From contig NZ_JAPNKA010000001.1 of assembly GCF_026626635.1 (NCBI RefSeq), forward strand, positions 12,384,501-12,448,500: a DNA stretch of 64,000 bases. Direction: 5' to 3'. Source of the DNA: Archangium lansingense (GTDB taxonomy: Bacteria > Myxococcota > Myxococcia > Myxococcales > Myxococcaceae). The position numbers and the translations under genes were made by a program. Positions 18,032-27,692 of this stretch are shown here, one piece after another. Positions within the stretch are counted from its first letter, which is position 1; every line of letters starts with the position of its first letter. Under the pieces are notes generated by a model. The model did no database searches. It worked only from the letters and a program-made list of their open reading frames with translations, and was not told where the DNA came from.

Positions 18032-18324
18032 GCCCTGAAGATGGAGCAGCCCCCAGTCGAGAGGCTGCCACCCCACCCTGAGGGCCGGGAAGCTCCCTCC
18101 CAGAGCGGCCAGCACTCCCGGCCATCCCCCTCCTCCGCGCCGCCCGGACGCGCAGCCTCCGCCCTCACCTTCCAACGTGACACCCGCCCAGCGGACTGTG
18201 CCACAGCGGATAGATGAGGCCGGGCTCGCGCGACGTCCACCAGACGTCAAGTCTTCCCGTTGCCCCTCACGCGGGCGGCCACGGCGAGCAACCAAGGCCT
18301 ACACTGTGCACTCTTGGGAGACGC

Positions 18325-18801
18325 ATGGTGATGCCGCAGCCCCGGGAGGTTCTCCTCTTCACACTGGAAGGGCACCGCTACGCCCTCCCCTTGGAAGACG
18401 TGCGTGAGTTGCTCCGAGCCGTGCGCCTCACCCCCTTGCCCCAAGCCCCCGCCGTGGTGGAAGGGCTGCTCAACCTGCGCGGTGAGCTGCTCCCCGTCCT
18501 GGACATGCGCCGCCGCTTCCGCCTGCCTGCCCGCCCGCTCTCCTCCTCGGACCACTTCGTGGTGGCCCAGGCCGGCCCCCGCCGCGTCACCCTGCGGGTG
18601 GACCGGGCCGAGGGCCTGCTCTCTTTGGAGGCGAACCAGCTCGACGCCGCCCCCAGCGAGCTGCCAGGCGTGGGCTACGTGGCCGGTGCCATCAAGCTGC
18701 CCGATGGGCTCGTGCTCCTGCATGACCTGCGCACCTTCCTCTCGGAAGCGGAGGCGCTCGAGTTGGGGGAGGCGCTCGCGAAGGAGGGAGCCCGGCAGTG
18801 A
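18325..18801 (+). CDS. cheW: CheW-like adaptor, first gene of a Wsp-like chemosensory operon
   Basis: 158 residues. One CheW domain covers nearly the whole chain: LLFTLEGHRYALPLEDVREL, VEGLLNLRGELLPVLDMRRRF and a closing KLPDGLVLLHDLRTFL. CheW couples MCPs to CheA. I chose ATG 18325, 5 bases after GGGAG; ATG 18331 is possible. Its TGA overlaps the GTG start of the CheR gene. With the second CheW at 20261 it gives the operon two adaptors, as in Wsp-type systems. Confidence 0.88.
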   Translation: MVMPQPREVLLFTLEGHRYALPLEDVRELLRAVRLTPLPQAPAVVEGLLNLRGELLPVLDMRRRFRLPARPLSSSDHFVVAQAGPRRVTLRVDRAEGLLSLEANQLDAAPSELPGVGYVAGAIKLPDGLVLLHDLRTFLSEAEALELGEALAKEGARQ

Positions 18802-20264
18802 GCGGTGACAGCCCTCAGGACTGGCGGCACCCCGGCTACGTCGCCGTCATCGACCTCGTTGCCGCGCGCGCCGGCCTGCTGCCACCGAGCTGCCCGCCCG
18901 CCGCCATGGAGGGCATCGACCGGGCCATGGCCCGCGCGGGCCTGTCCGACTTCCCCACCTACCTGGCTCGGCTCGAAGCAGAACCCGCCATGCTGGACGA
19001 CCTGCTGGTGGAGCTCACCATCGGGGAGACGTACTTCTTCCGCACCCCGGAGCACTTCCGTTTCGTGCGCTACCAGGTGCTGCCGGACGTGCTGCGCCGG
19101 CGGGGCCCGGGACACGTGGTGCGCGTGTGGAGCGCCGGCTGCGCCTCGGGCGAGGAGCCCTACTCGCTGGCAGTCCTCCTGATGGAAGAGGGCTACGGGG
19201 AGCGGATGGAGGTGCGGGCCACGGACGTGTCACGCGCAGCGCTCGCTCGGGCCCAGCTGGGAAGCTACAGCGAGTGGTCCCTGCGCGGCTCCGAAGCCCG
19301 CCACATGCGGCCCTTCCTGCTCGCGGAGGGCAAGCGCTACAGGCTCGTCCCCCAGGTGCGCAACCGCGTCCACTTCGGCTACCTCAACCTCGCCGACGAC
19401 ACGTGGCCGTCCCATACCCAAGGCCTCTGGGGCATGGACCTCATCTTCTGCCGCAACGTCCTCATCTACTTCAACCGCCCCACCATCGAAGCAGTGGCTC
19501 GCCGGCTCCACGCCTCGCTCGCCGAAGGCGGCTTCCTCATCGCCGGCCCCTCGGACCCGCCCCTCAACACCTTCGCCCCCTTCGAGACGATCCTCACCGA
19601 CTGGGGCCTCGTCTACCACCGGACCGCCCCAGGCCAGGCTCCGTGGGCTCACTCCGTCCGCCACGCGCCCCCACCCGCGCCGCGGCCCGTTCCCACGCCC
19701 CCGCCCGTCGCCTCCACGCCGCCCATGCCCTCGCCGCAGCCAATGCCAGAGTCTCCGTCGCCCCTGGGATTGGAGGGAGCGAAGCGAGCCCTCGCGCTTG
19801 GAGACTGGGGCGAAGCGGCACGGCTGGCCGCGGCGCACCCGGAGGACGCGGAAGCAGAGGCCATGGCGATCCGAGCCCTGGCCAACGTGAATCCGCTGGC
19901 CGCCGTGCGCGCCTGTACCGAGGCCATCAGGCGCCACCCGCTCGCCGTGGAGCTGCGCTACCTGGAGGCCATGTTGCTGCTGGGGCTCGGCCGCCTCGCA
20001 GATGCCGAGCGCGCTGCACGCCAGGCCATCTACCTCGAGCCCTCTCTGGCCGTCGCCCACCTCATGCTGGGCCATATCCTCCGGCGCCAAGGAGACACCG
20101 AGGGGGCCCGGCGCGCCTTCCGCACCGCCGAGTCGCTGTGCGCCACGCTGGCCCCGGACACCCTGGTGCCCCTGGCCGACGGCGAGCGCGCCGGCCGCCT
20201 GGCGGAGGTGGCCCGTGAGGAGCGCACCCGGTTGGAAGCAGTTCGCGAGGAGACACGTGAATGA
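18798..20264 (+). CDS. cheR: CheR-type MCP methyltransferase with C-terminal TPR region
   Basis: 488 residues starting at GTG 18798, overlapping the upstream stop by 4 bp. Residues 1-275 are a CheR domain: a four-helix N-terminus, LTIGETYFFR, the S-adenosylmethionine loop VWSAGCASGEEPYS, and DLIFCRNVLIYF near the end of the domain. Residues 285-325 are a Pro-rich linker. Residues 325-480 hold TPR-like helices (VELRYLEAMLLLGLGRLADA; AVAHLMLGHILRRQGDTEGA). A CheR with a TPR extension is the WspC type. It would methylate the MCP encoded at 20887. Confidence 0.9.
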   Translation: MSGDSPQDWRHPGYVAVIDLVAARAGLLPPSCPPAAMEGIDRAMARAGLSDFPTYLARLEAEPAMLDDLLVELTIGETYFFRTPEHFRFVRYQVLPDVLRRRGPGHVVRVWSAGCASGEEPYSLAVLLMEEGYGERMEVRATDVSRAALARAQLGSYSEWSLRGSEARHMRPFLLAEGKRYRLVPQVRNRVHFGYLNLADDTWPSHTQGLWGMDLIFCRNVLIYFNRPTIEAVARRLHASLAEGGFLIAGPSDPPLNTFAPFETILTDWGLVYHRTAPGQAPWAHSVRHAPPPAPRPVPTPPPVASTPPMPSPQPMPESPSPLGLEGAKRALALGDWGEAARLAAAHPEDAEAEAMAIRALANVNPLAAVRACTEAIRRHPLAVELRYLEAMLLLGLGRLADAERAARQAIYLEPSLAVAHLMLGHILRRQGDTEGARRAFRTAESLCATLAPDTLVPLADGERAGRLAEVAREERTRLEAVREETRE

Positions 20265-20890
20265 CAGGAGGCGATGACTCGAAGGGCGGCGGGTTGGACT
20301 GGGCCGCGGCTTACAAGCGGCTGGAGCGGCTCGCCTCCACCACCGAGGCCGCCACCTCGGTCGACCCCGTGCGAGAGGCGGCGCTGCTCGACGAGCGCGC
20401 GCGGGCACTGGCACGGCCCCTCGAGCACCAACGCCAGGCGGGCCCGCTGCTAGAGCTGGTGCACTTCCGCTCCGGCGAGCAGGACTACGCCCTGGAGACG
20501 CGCTTCGTGCTGGAGGTGATGCGCGCCCCGGAGCAGCTCGTTCCCTTGCCGGGCGCACCGGAGCTGCTGCACGGGCTCACCCTGCTGCACGGCGAGGTGC
20601 TCGCGGTGGTGGAGCTCGCGCCCCTCTTTGGCCGCTCCGCGCCCGCCACCCATGGCCCCGTGCTCGTGGTGGGCCAGGGTCGGCCGGAGCTGGGCCTGCG
20701 CGCCGACGTGGTGGAGGAGGTGCTCGTCCTCGCCCGCGACACCCTCCTGGCGCCACCGCCCGCGCTCGGCGCGCAGGAGCGGACACTCGTGTCCGGCATT
20801 AGCCGTGACGGCATCATCGTCCTGGAGGCAGAGACCTTGCTGGGGGATGGTCGCCTCTTCTTCGACTTCTCCGAGGAGCGGAGCGCATGA
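20261..20890 (+). CDS. cheW: Second CheW-like adaptor
   Basis: 209 residues, overlapping CheR by ATGA. Residues 1-60 are a charged helical N-terminus absent from the first CheW. Residues 65-205 form a CheW domain (LELVHFRSGEQDYALETRFV, LLHGLTLLHGEVLAVVELAPLF, ILLs replaced by IIVLEAETLL near the end). WspD-type second adaptors in similar operons also have N-terminal extensions. Its stop overlaps the MCP start by ATGA, so translation is probably coupled. Confidence 0.85.
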   Translation: MTGGDDSKGGGLDWAAAYKRLERLASTTEAATSVDPVREAALLDERARALARPLEHQRQAGPLLELVHFRSGEQDYALETRFVLEVMRAPEQLVPLPGAPELLHGLTLLHGEVLAVVELAPLFGRSAPATHGPVLVVGQGRPELGLRADVVEEVLVLARDTLLAPPPALGAQERTLVSGISRDGIIVLEAETLLGDGRLFFDFSEERSA

Positions 20891-22536
20891 GCATCGGGAA
20901 GAAGATCGCCGCGGGGTTCGGGCTGAGCCTCCTCGTCCTCCTCATCGTGGCAGCGGTGGCCTTTCAGGGGGCACGAGAGCTGCGGGGCGCGACCGTCCAG
21001 ATGGTGGAGAGCCAGCAGACCGTCGACCGGGTGGACGAGCTCATCTCCCACATGGTGGACGCCGAGGCCCACCAGCGTAACTACCTCATCACCGGCAAGG
21101 AAGACTTCCTCACCCGCTACCGCGCCTCGGTGAGCGAGGCGAAGGCAGCCCTGCAGCGGCTGCGCGACTCCGAGAAGGACGATGCCGAGCAGAGCCGCCG
21201 CATCATGCAGGTCGAGCCGCTCTTCCAGGCCCGGCTCGACTCACTGGCCACGGGCGTCGAGCTGCGCCAGGAGCGCGGCCAGGACGCGGCGCTGGCGTAC
21301 GTGTCCAGCGGCCAGGGCACGGAGCGGATGAGGCAGGTGCGCCAGCTCACCGCGGAGCTGCTCAACAGCGAGCGCGCCCTGTGGGAGAAGCGGCAGCGCG
21401 AGGCCGAGACCACGTCCGATCGCGTGCTTCTCATCATCGGACTCGGCTCGGCGCTGGGCACGGTGCTGGTGGCTCTGAGCAGCATTCGACTCACCCGCGG
21501 CATCACCGGCGCGCTGGACAAACTCGTCAAGGGCGCCGAGCAGATTGGCCGCGGCAACTTCGCCCACCGCATCGAGGTGAACTCCGCTGACGAGACGGGA
21601 GAGCTGGCGCGTGCCTTCAACACCATGGCCGAGCGCCGCCAGCAGGCGGAGGCACAACTGGCGAAGCAGGCCGAGGAGCGCGAGCACACCCTGCGGACGG
21701 TGGCTGAGTTCGTCAATCAACTGACGGCCACCACCGCCGAAATCCTCGCCAGCACCACCGAGCAGGTGGCCGGAGCCCAGGAGCAGGGCAGCGCGGTGGC
21801 GGAGACGGTGAGCACCGTGGAGGAGATCGCCCAGATGTCCGAGGAGGCCGCGGGAAGGGCGCGTGGGGTGAGCGAGTCGGCGCGCCACTCGGAGGAGGTG
21901 GGCAAGAGCGGCCGGCGCGCGGTGGACGAGGCCATCGCCGCCATGGGCACCGTGCGCGAGCAGGTGGAGTCCATCGCCTCACGGATTCTCGCCCTGGCCG
22001 AGCAGGCGCAGGCCATCGGCGACATCATCACCACCGTCAACGACATCTCCGAGCAGACGCACATGCTGGCCCTCAACGCCTCCATCGAGGCCAGTCGCGC
22101 TGGAGAGCACGGCCGGGGCTTCGCCGTGGTGGCCGCCGAGGTGAAGGCCCTGGCGGACCAGTCCAAGAAGGCCACCGCCCAGGTGCGGCAGATTCTGGGC
22201 CAAATCCAGAAGGCCACCCAGGGCGCGGTGATGACAACGGAGGAGGGAACCAAGAGCGTGGCCTCGGCCACCCGGGTGGTGACGCAGGCGGGCGCCACCA
22301 TCCAGACGCTCGGCGAGCTGCTGGGGCAGGCCTCGCTCACCGCGGCGCAGATCTCGGCCTCTGCCAGCCAGCAGGCCACCGGCACCGGGCAGATACGCCA
22401 GGCCATGCGGGACGTGAGCCAGGCCACTCAACAGACGCTCACCAGCATCCGGCAGACGGAGCGCGCGGTGCAGGACCTCAACGCCATGGGCCAGAAGCTG
22501 AAGGGCCTGCTGAGCGAGTACGGGCGCGCCGCATGA
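20887..22536 (+). CDS. Methyl-accepting chemotaxis protein with CHASE3-like sensor
   Basis: 549 residues. TM1 is at about 11-29 and TM2 at about 179-201. Between them lies a helical periplasmic domain with MVDAEAHQRNYLITGKEDFL, the CHASE3 pattern. A HAMP domain follows (about 202-255), then an MCP signalling domain with the tip around EQTHMLALNASIEASRAGEHGRGFAVVAAEVKALA. The C-terminus is YGRAA, without a CheR-tether pentapeptide, unlike the three MCPs of the second operon. Presumed receptor for the Wsp-like pathway; stimulus unknown. Confidence 0.92.
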   Translation: MSIGKKIAAGFGLSLLVLLIVAAVAFQGARELRGATVQMVESQQTVDRVDELISHMVDAEAHQRNYLITGKEDFLTRYRASVSEAKAALQRLRDSEKDDAEQSRRIMQVEPLFQARLDSLATGVELRQERGQDAALAYVSSGQGTERMRQVRQLTAELLNSERALWEKRQREAETTSDRVLLIIGLGSALGTVLVALSSIRLTRGITGALDKLVKGAEQIGRGNFAHRIEVNSADETGELARAFNTMAERRQQAEAQLAKQAEEREHTLRTVAEFVNQLTATTAEILASTTEQVAGAQEQGSAVAETVSTVEEIAQMSEEAAGRARGVSESARHSEEVGKSGRRAVDEAIAAMGTVREQVESIASRILALAEQAQAIGDIITTVNDISEQTHMLALNASIEASRAGEHGRGFAVVAAEVKALADQSKKATAQVRQILGQIQKATQGAVMTTEEGTKSVASATRVVTQAGATIQTLGELLGQASLTAAQISASASQQATGTGQIRQAMRDVSQATQQTLTSIRQTERAVQDLNAMGQKLKGLLSEYGRAA

Positions 22537-24686
22537 CGATGGACCGGGACAGGCTCGCCCAGGCGCTGATGGCCACCTTCCTCGAGGAGCTCGAGGGGCA
22601 TGTGGCCGCGCTCAACCGGGACCTGCTCGCGCTGGAGAAGGCGACCTCCCCTGCGCGCTTCGGCGAGCTGATGACGTCGCTGCTGCGCACGGTGCACAGC
22701 GTGAAGGGCGCCTCGCGGGCAGTGAGCGAGGGCCTCATCGAGACGGCCTGCCACCGGCTGGAAGAGGTGCTGCTGGAGGTCCAGCGCCAGGGTCAGGCCA
22801 GCCCTGAGTTGATGGAGGTGTGCTTCACCGCCGCGGACGCACTGGACGACGCGGGACGGAGGCTGGCGCTGAAACAGGAGCTGAAGGGCTCGCCCCTGGA
22901 GGCCCTGCTACCCCGGCTGCAGGAGGCCGCGCACGCGCCCGAGTCCCCCCGCCCCGCGCCCCCGAGCCCCTCGGAGCCCCCGCCCCCACCCCCGCCCGAA
23001 ACCCCAGCACCCGCCGTCCCACCGGAAGCCCCCACCACCGGCGCCGAGAGCCTGCCGGTGCGCGTGTCCGCCCAGAAGCTGGACGCGCTGCTGGCCCGCA
23101 GTGGCGAGCTGCGCGTGGCAGGACTGAGGATGGAGGGACGGGTGGAGCTGGTGGAGGCGATGCACGACGAGCTGCACCAGCTCCGCCTGCGGCTGAGGGG
23201 TACGGACGAGGCGGCGGCGCGGCGACTGGAGACGCGGCTGGCGCAGCTCGGCCGGGCACTCGCGACGGACCAGCGCATGCTGCTGCAAGCCACAGGCGGC
23301 CTGGACGAGGAGGTACGGCGCGCGCGCACCCTGCCCTTCGCAGAGGCCTGCGCGGGGCTGGAGCGCAACGCGAGGGACCTGGCGCTCGCCCTGGGCAAGC
23401 GGGTGAGGCTGGAGGTGCGGGGTGGCGCGCTAGAGCTGGACCGCTCGCTGCTGCAGGGCCTGCGCGAGCCGCTGCTGCACCTGGTGCGCAACGCGGTGGC
23501 ACATGGGGTGGAGACCCCCGCGGCGCGGCAAGAAGCAGGCAAGCCCGAGGAGGGCCGAGTGACGCTGTCCGCGCGGCTGCGCGGGGGCCGGGTGCAGGTG
23601 GTGGTGGAGGACGACGGGCGGGGGCTGAACGTGGCCTCTATTCGCGAGAAAGCGCGGGCCCGCGGGCTGCCCGTGCTGGAGGATGCGGGGGACGCTCGGC
23701 TCATCTTCATGCCAGGCCTGTCCACCGCCGAGTCGGTGACGGCAGTGTCCGGCCGAGGGGTGGGGCTGGACGTGGTGCGCGCACAGGTGGAGGCGATGCG
23801 GGGCAGCGTGGACGTGGCCTTCGAGCCGGGCCAGGGCGCGCGCTTCACCCTGGACGTGCCCCTCACACTGAGCACGCTGCGGGTGCTGCTGGTCACTGCG
23901 GGCGGGCAGTCCTTCGCGGTGGCGGGAGAGAGCGTGGAGCGCCTGCTGCGGCTGGAGCCAGGGGACGTGCGCGTGGTGGAAGGCCGGCAGATGTGGGTCG
24001 CGACACGAGCCCTGGTGCCCCTGGCGCCGCTAACGACGGTGCTCGGCCTGGAGGCGAGCGCCCCGCGGCCGCGCCCTGGCGCCATGGTGCTGGCCGCGGG
24101 TGAGGTGCGCGCGGTGCTGGTGGTGGACGAGGTGGTGGCCGAGCAGGAGGTGCTCATCCGCGGCCTGGGCTCGCGCATCCGCCGCGCGCGCCATGTCTCG
24201 GGGGTGGCGGTGCTGCCGGATGGGCGCATGGCCCTGCTGCTCAACGCCGCCTCCCTGGTGCGCGCCGCCGAGGGCCGCACTGCCCCCGCCGGACTCTTCC
24301 CCGCTCCTGTCGAGAAGAAGACCCGCAGGCGTGTGCTGCTCGCCGACGACTCGATGACCACCCGAGCGCTGGAGCAGAGCATCCTCGAGGCGGCCGGCTA
24401 TGACGTGCTGGCGTGCGTGGACGGGCAGGAGGCCTGGGAGCGGCTGGTGACCGAAGGAGCCGACGCCATCGTCTCGGACGTGGAGATGCCGCGCATGGAC
24501 GGCTTCGCCCTCACCGAGGCGGTGCGTGGCTCTCCGCGCTTCGGCCGGCTGCCCGTCGTCCTCGTCACCGCGCGAGCCCGGCCCGAGGACAAGGCGCGCG
24601 GCCTTCAGGTGGGCGCCAGCGCCTACCTGGTGAAGAGTGCTTTCGACCAGACCCACCTGCTGGAGACCCTGAGGCATCTCCTATGA
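22533..24686 (+). CDS. cheA: CheA histidine kinase with C-terminal receiver (hybrid)
   Basis: 717 residues. Hpt domain 1-110 with phosphorylatable His55 in RTVHSVKGAS. Residues 135-170 are a Pro-rich linker and there is no obvious P2 domain. The dimerisation helix region is followed by an HATPase with HLVRNAVAHG (N box), VEDDGRGL and GRGVGLDVV. A CheW-like domain follows (about 445-580). The receiver at 599-717 has Asp649 (IVSDVEMPRMDG) and a Lys in LVKSAF. CheA-REC fusions are the WspE type. ATGA overlaps join it to the MCP upstream and CheB downstream. Confidence 0.92.
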   Translation: MTMDRDRLAQALMATFLEELEGHVAALNRDLLALEKATSPARFGELMTSLLRTVHSVKGASRAVSEGLIETACHRLEEVLLEVQRQGQASPELMEVCFTAADALDDAGRRLALKQELKGSPLEALLPRLQEAAHAPESPRPAPPSPSEPPPPPPPETPAPAVPPEAPTTGAESLPVRVSAQKLDALLARSGELRVAGLRMEGRVELVEAMHDELHQLRLRLRGTDEAAARRLETRLAQLGRALATDQRMLLQATGGLDEEVRRARTLPFAEACAGLERNARDLALALGKRVRLEVRGGALELDRSLLQGLREPLLHLVRNAVAHGVETPAARQEAGKPEEGRVTLSARLRGGRVQVVVEDDGRGLNVASIREKARARGLPVLEDAGDARLIFMPGLSTAESVTAVSGRGVGLDVVRAQVEAMRGSVDVAFEPGQGARFTLDVPLTLSTLRVLLVTAGGQSFAVAGESVERLLRLEPGDVRVVEGRQMWVATRALVPLAPLTTVLGLEASAPRPRPGAMVLAAGEVRAVLVVDEVVAEQEVLIRGLGSRIRRARHVSGVAVLPDGRMALLLNAASLVRAAEGRTAPAGLFPAPVEKKTRRRVLLADDSMTTRALEQSILEAAGYDVLACVDGQEAWERLVTEGADAIVSDVEMPRMDGFALTEAVRGSPRFGRLPVVLVTARARPEDKARGLQVGASAYLVKSAFDQTHLLETLRHLL

Positions 24687-25741
24687 AGCCCGACAAGCTC
24701 CGCGTCGTCGTCGCCGAAGACTCCCCCACCGCCCGGCGTCTGCTGGTGGAAATCCTGCGGGCCGACCCCGCCTTCGAGGTGGTGGGCGAAGCAAAGGATG
24801 GTGTGGAGGCGGTGGAGCTCACCCGCCGCCTGCGCCCGCAACTGGTCACCATGGACATCCAGATGCCGAACATGGATGGACTGGAGGCCACCCGGCGCAT
24901 CATGACGGAGGTGCCCACGCCGGTGGTGGTGGTGTCCACGCTGGTGGAGCGCGACATCCAGACGTCCATGGCCGCGCTGCGTGCCGGAGCGCTGGCGGTG
25001 CTGCAGAAGCTGGTGGGCCCGCAGGCGCCGGACTTCGAGGACGAGGCGCGCCGGCTGCGCGACACGGTGAAGGCCATGGCCGAGGTGAAGGTCATGCGGC
25101 ACTGGCCCTCACGCGAGGACGGAGTCCCCAAGCGCCCCACGGTGGCTCAGCCCCGCCGAGGCAAGGCCGCGCTGCTCGCCATCGCCGCCTCCACGGGAGG
25201 CCCCGCGGCCCTGCACCGCATCCTCTCGGAGTTGCCCGCGGGCTTCCCCCTCCCCATTCTCGTGGTGCAGCACATCGCCCTGGGCTTCGCCAAGGGCCTG
25301 GCCACCTGGCTGGACAGCGTGTGCCCATTGGAGGTGAAGGTGGCCGAGGACGGCGAGGCCTTACGCCCGGGAGTGGTCTACATCGCCCCGGATGATCGGC
25401 ACCTCGGGGTACGAGCAGACGGGCGTGTGGAGGTGTCCAACGCAGCCCCGGTGGGAGGCTTCCGGCCCTCGGGCACGTGGCTCTTCCGCTCGGCGACCCA
25501 GGTGTTTGGCGCTTCCCTGGCCGCTGCTGTCCTCACGGGGATGGGGCAGGACGGCCTGGAGGGTTTGCGAGAGGTACATGAAGCCGGAGGCTGGGTGATG
25601 GCCCAGGATGAGGCCACGAGTGTCGTCTACGGGATGCCGGGGGTGGCCGTGTCGGCGGGACTCGTCCATGAGGTGTTGCCACTCGGCGACATCTCCCGCC
25701 GCTTCCGGGATCTCGCCGGGGTAGAGGCCGGGGGAGCGTGA
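24683..25741 (+). CDS. cheB: CheB-type MCP methylesterase
   Basis: 352 residues from ATG 24683, overlapping the CheA stop. Receiver 5-125 with Asp58 (LVTMDIQMPNMDG). The linker holds basic residues. The methylesterase domain (about 160-345) has the Ser nucleophile Ser170 in IAASTGGP, His197 in VVQHI and the conserved LTGMGQDG. Phosphorylated CheB removes methyl groups from MCP glutamates, opposing the CheR at 18798. Full-length for the family. It is the last of the six overlapping chemosensory genes. Confidence 0.93.
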   Translation: MKPDKLRVVVAEDSPTARRLLVEILRADPAFEVVGEAKDGVEAVELTRRLRPQLVTMDIQMPNMDGLEATRRIMTEVPTPVVVVSTLVERDIQTSMAALRAGALAVLQKLVGPQAPDFEDEARRLRDTVKAMAEVKVMRHWPSREDGVPKRPTVAQPRRGKAALLAIAASTGGPAALHRILSELPAGFPLPILVVQHIALGFAKGLATWLDSVCPLEVKVAEDGEALRPGVVYIAPDDRHLGVRADGRVEVSNAAPVGGFRPSGTWLFRSATQVFGASLAAAVLTGMGQDGLEGLREVHEAGGWVMAQDEATSVVYGMPGVAVSAGLVHEVLPLGDISRRFRDLAGVEAGGA

Positions 25742-25873
25742 GCAGGCGCACGAATGCGCGAGCCAACGTCGCCTTCCGGACGCCTCTCGCCCGCCTGCTC
25801 TTCAAACAAGTCGGTGGCAGTTCCGGTGCTATGAAATGAAGAGGAGTCATCCGCCGCCGGTTGTGGCGTTGCC

Positions 25874-27553
25874 ATGAGTCTTTCCCCCTCCGGATTCGAG
25901 ATGGCCTTCAAGGCCCTGCCGGAACCAACCTACCTCCTGGACGAGGCGGGGCGGGTGCTGTCGTGCAGCACGGTCGGAGCGGCGGTGCTGGGAATGCCGC
26001 CAGAGCTGCTCGCTGGCCAGCACTGGGCCGGGCTGGCGCTCGGTGCCGAGGAAGGCTCGCTGCTGGAGTCAGGGCGAGGGGTGGCGATGGCCACGGGCGC
26101 TCCATACTCGGTGGAGGCGAGCTGGCCGAACGGGCGAGGCCCCCGGCCCCATACCTTCTGTTTCACGCCCATGCGGGACGGACAAGGCCCGGTGCGGGTG
26201 CTGGTGACGGTGCGAGCCCTCACGGAGGCGGAGGCCGTGCATTCGCGCGCGCTGGCGATGGAGCAGGCCGCCCGAGCCGAGGTGGAAGCCGCCGAGCGCC
26301 GACAGTCCTTCCTCTACCAGGCGATGACGACGCTCTTCGCGCACCCGCCGGACCCGCAGGGCATGTACACGCTGCTGGCGCACCTGGCGGTGCCGGACCT
26401 GGCGGACTGGTGCCTGGTGGACGCGGTGGAGCAGGGCCCCTGGGTGTCGCGCGTGGCGGTAGCGTACCTGGACCCGACGCAGTTCGAGCAGGCCCGCGCA
26501 CTGACGAAACGTTTCGAGCGGCGCGAGGCCCCGGTGGGAGTGCTGCGGGTGCTGCACACGGGCGAGCCGGAGCTGGTGCCGGCGGTGACGGACTCACTGC
26601 TGCGCGCCGCCGCCTCCGAGCCCGAGCACCCGGCGCTGCTCAGCCGACTGCAGGCGCGCTCGTACATGATCATCCCGCTGAAGGCGCGGGGGCACACGCT
26701 GGGGACGGTGACGTTCGTCTCATCGGCCTCGGGGCGGCGCTACGGCCCGAGCGATCTGGCATTGGCGGAGGACCTGTGCGTGCGGGCGAGCCTGGCCATC
26801 GACAACGCGCGGCTCTTTGGCGAGTCGAGGCGGGCGACGCGGGCGCGTGAGGACTTGCTGGCGGTGGTGTCGCACGATTTGAAGAACCCGCTGGGGGTGG
26901 TGCAGCTGGCCTCGGCGCTGCTGCTGCGGGGTGCGCAGGGCAAACCGGGCAGCGAGCCGGTGCTGAAGCAGGCGGGTCGCATCCAGGCAGCGGCGGACCG
27001 GATGGGGCGACTCATCTCGGACCTGCTGGACTGGGGCCGCATCGAAGCGGGCGGGCTGCCGCTGGAGCCGTCGGAGCATGACGTGGTGTCGCTGGTGACG
27101 GAGGCGCTGGAGAGTGTGCGTCCGCTGGCGGAGGCGCGAGGGCTGCGGGTGACAGCGGAGCTGCCGGACGAGGACGTGCGGGTGAGGTGCGACCGGACGC
27201 GGGTGTTGCAGGTGTTGGGCAACCTGCTGGGCAACGCGGTGAAGTTCACCCCGGACGGTGGGCAGCTGACGGCGGGGGCGCGACTGCACCGGGGCGAGCT
27301 GTTGCTCTGGGTACGGGACACGGGCACGGGCATCAGTGCCGAGGCGTTGCCACACGTCTTCGAGCGCTACTGGCAGGCGAAGGACGCGGAGAGCCGGGGC
27401 ACGGGGCTGGGGCTGTACATCGCCAAGGGAATCGTCGAGGCGCACGGTGGCCGCATCTGGGCGGAGAGCCAGTGGGGCAAGGGCAGCACGTTCACCTTCA
27501 CGCTGCCGATGGCGAGCCCAGGAGCACTGAAGTCCCCCCACGCCACCGTCTAA
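25874..27553 (+). CDS. PAS-GAF histidine kinase following the Wsp-like operon
   Basis: 559 residues, soluble. Residues 5-120 form a PAS-like domain (EPTYLLDEAGRVLSCSTVG), followed by a coiled coil, a GAF domain (about 150-315, with YMIIPLKARGHTLGTVTF), HisKA with His in VVSHDLKNPLGVVQ, and HATPase with GNAVKFT and GTGLGLYIAKGIVEAHGG. The kinase half is of the SHDLKNP type and distinct from the DLRNP paralogues elsewhere in the window. It lies 132 bp after CheB in the same direction and may be co-transcribed; no receiver gene adjoins it. Confidence 0.88.
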   Translation: MSLSPSGFEMAFKALPEPTYLLDEAGRVLSCSTVGAAVLGMPPELLAGQHWAGLALGAEEGSLLESGRGVAMATGAPYSVEASWPNGRGPRPHTFCFTPMRDGQGPVRVLVTVRALTEAEAVHSRALAMEQAARAEVEAAERRQSFLYQAMTTLFAHPPDPQGMYTLLAHLAVPDLADWCLVDAVEQGPWVSRVAVAYLDPTQFEQARALTKRFERREAPVGVLRVLHTGEPELVPAVTDSLLRAAASEPEHPALLSRLQARSYMIIPLKARGHTLGTVTFVSSASGRRYGPSDLALAEDLCVRASLAIDNARLFGESRRATRAREDLLAVVSHDLKNPLGVVQLASALLLRGAQGKPGSEPVLKQAGRIQAAADRMGRLISDLLDWGRIEAGGLPLEPSEHDVVSLVTEALESVRPLAEARGLRVTAELPDEDVRVRCDRTRVLQVLGNLLGNAVKFTPDGGQLTAGARLHRGELLLWVRDTGTGISAEALPHVFERYWQAKDAESRGTGLGLYIAKGIVEAHGGRIWAESQWGKGSTFTFTLPMASPGALKSPHATV

Positions 27554-27565
27554 AATAAACAACCC

Positions 27566-27690
27566 TGCCCCTACTTCCCCGCCCCCCTACTTCCCCCCCC
27601 TACTTCCCCTCTCCCTCCGGGAGAGGGACGGGGTGAGGGTGCCCGGGCCCGTTCTCCCCACCGTGCCTCCCCACCGTGCCTCCCCACCGT
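27566..27690. repeat. Palindromic repeat copy B with short tandem repeats
   Basis: CCCTCTCCC-TCC-GGGAGAGGG (27607-27627) is a perfect 9-bp stem, followed by GGGTGAGGG. It is preceded by reiterated CCCTACTTCC words and followed by about three copies of the 13-base unit CCCCACCGTGCCT (27658-27694). It lies between the convergent histidine kinase and the 27693 gene, so it can act as a bidirectional terminator. Confidence 0.65.
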
Positions 27691-27692
27691 GC

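Noticed and set aside
18032..18324. N-terminal extensions of the CheW and GAF-GAF-PAS kinase frames into the shared intergenic region
   Set aside because: The extensions have no domain content, would make the two genes overlap head to head, and better starts with ribosome sites lie at 18325 and 18031.
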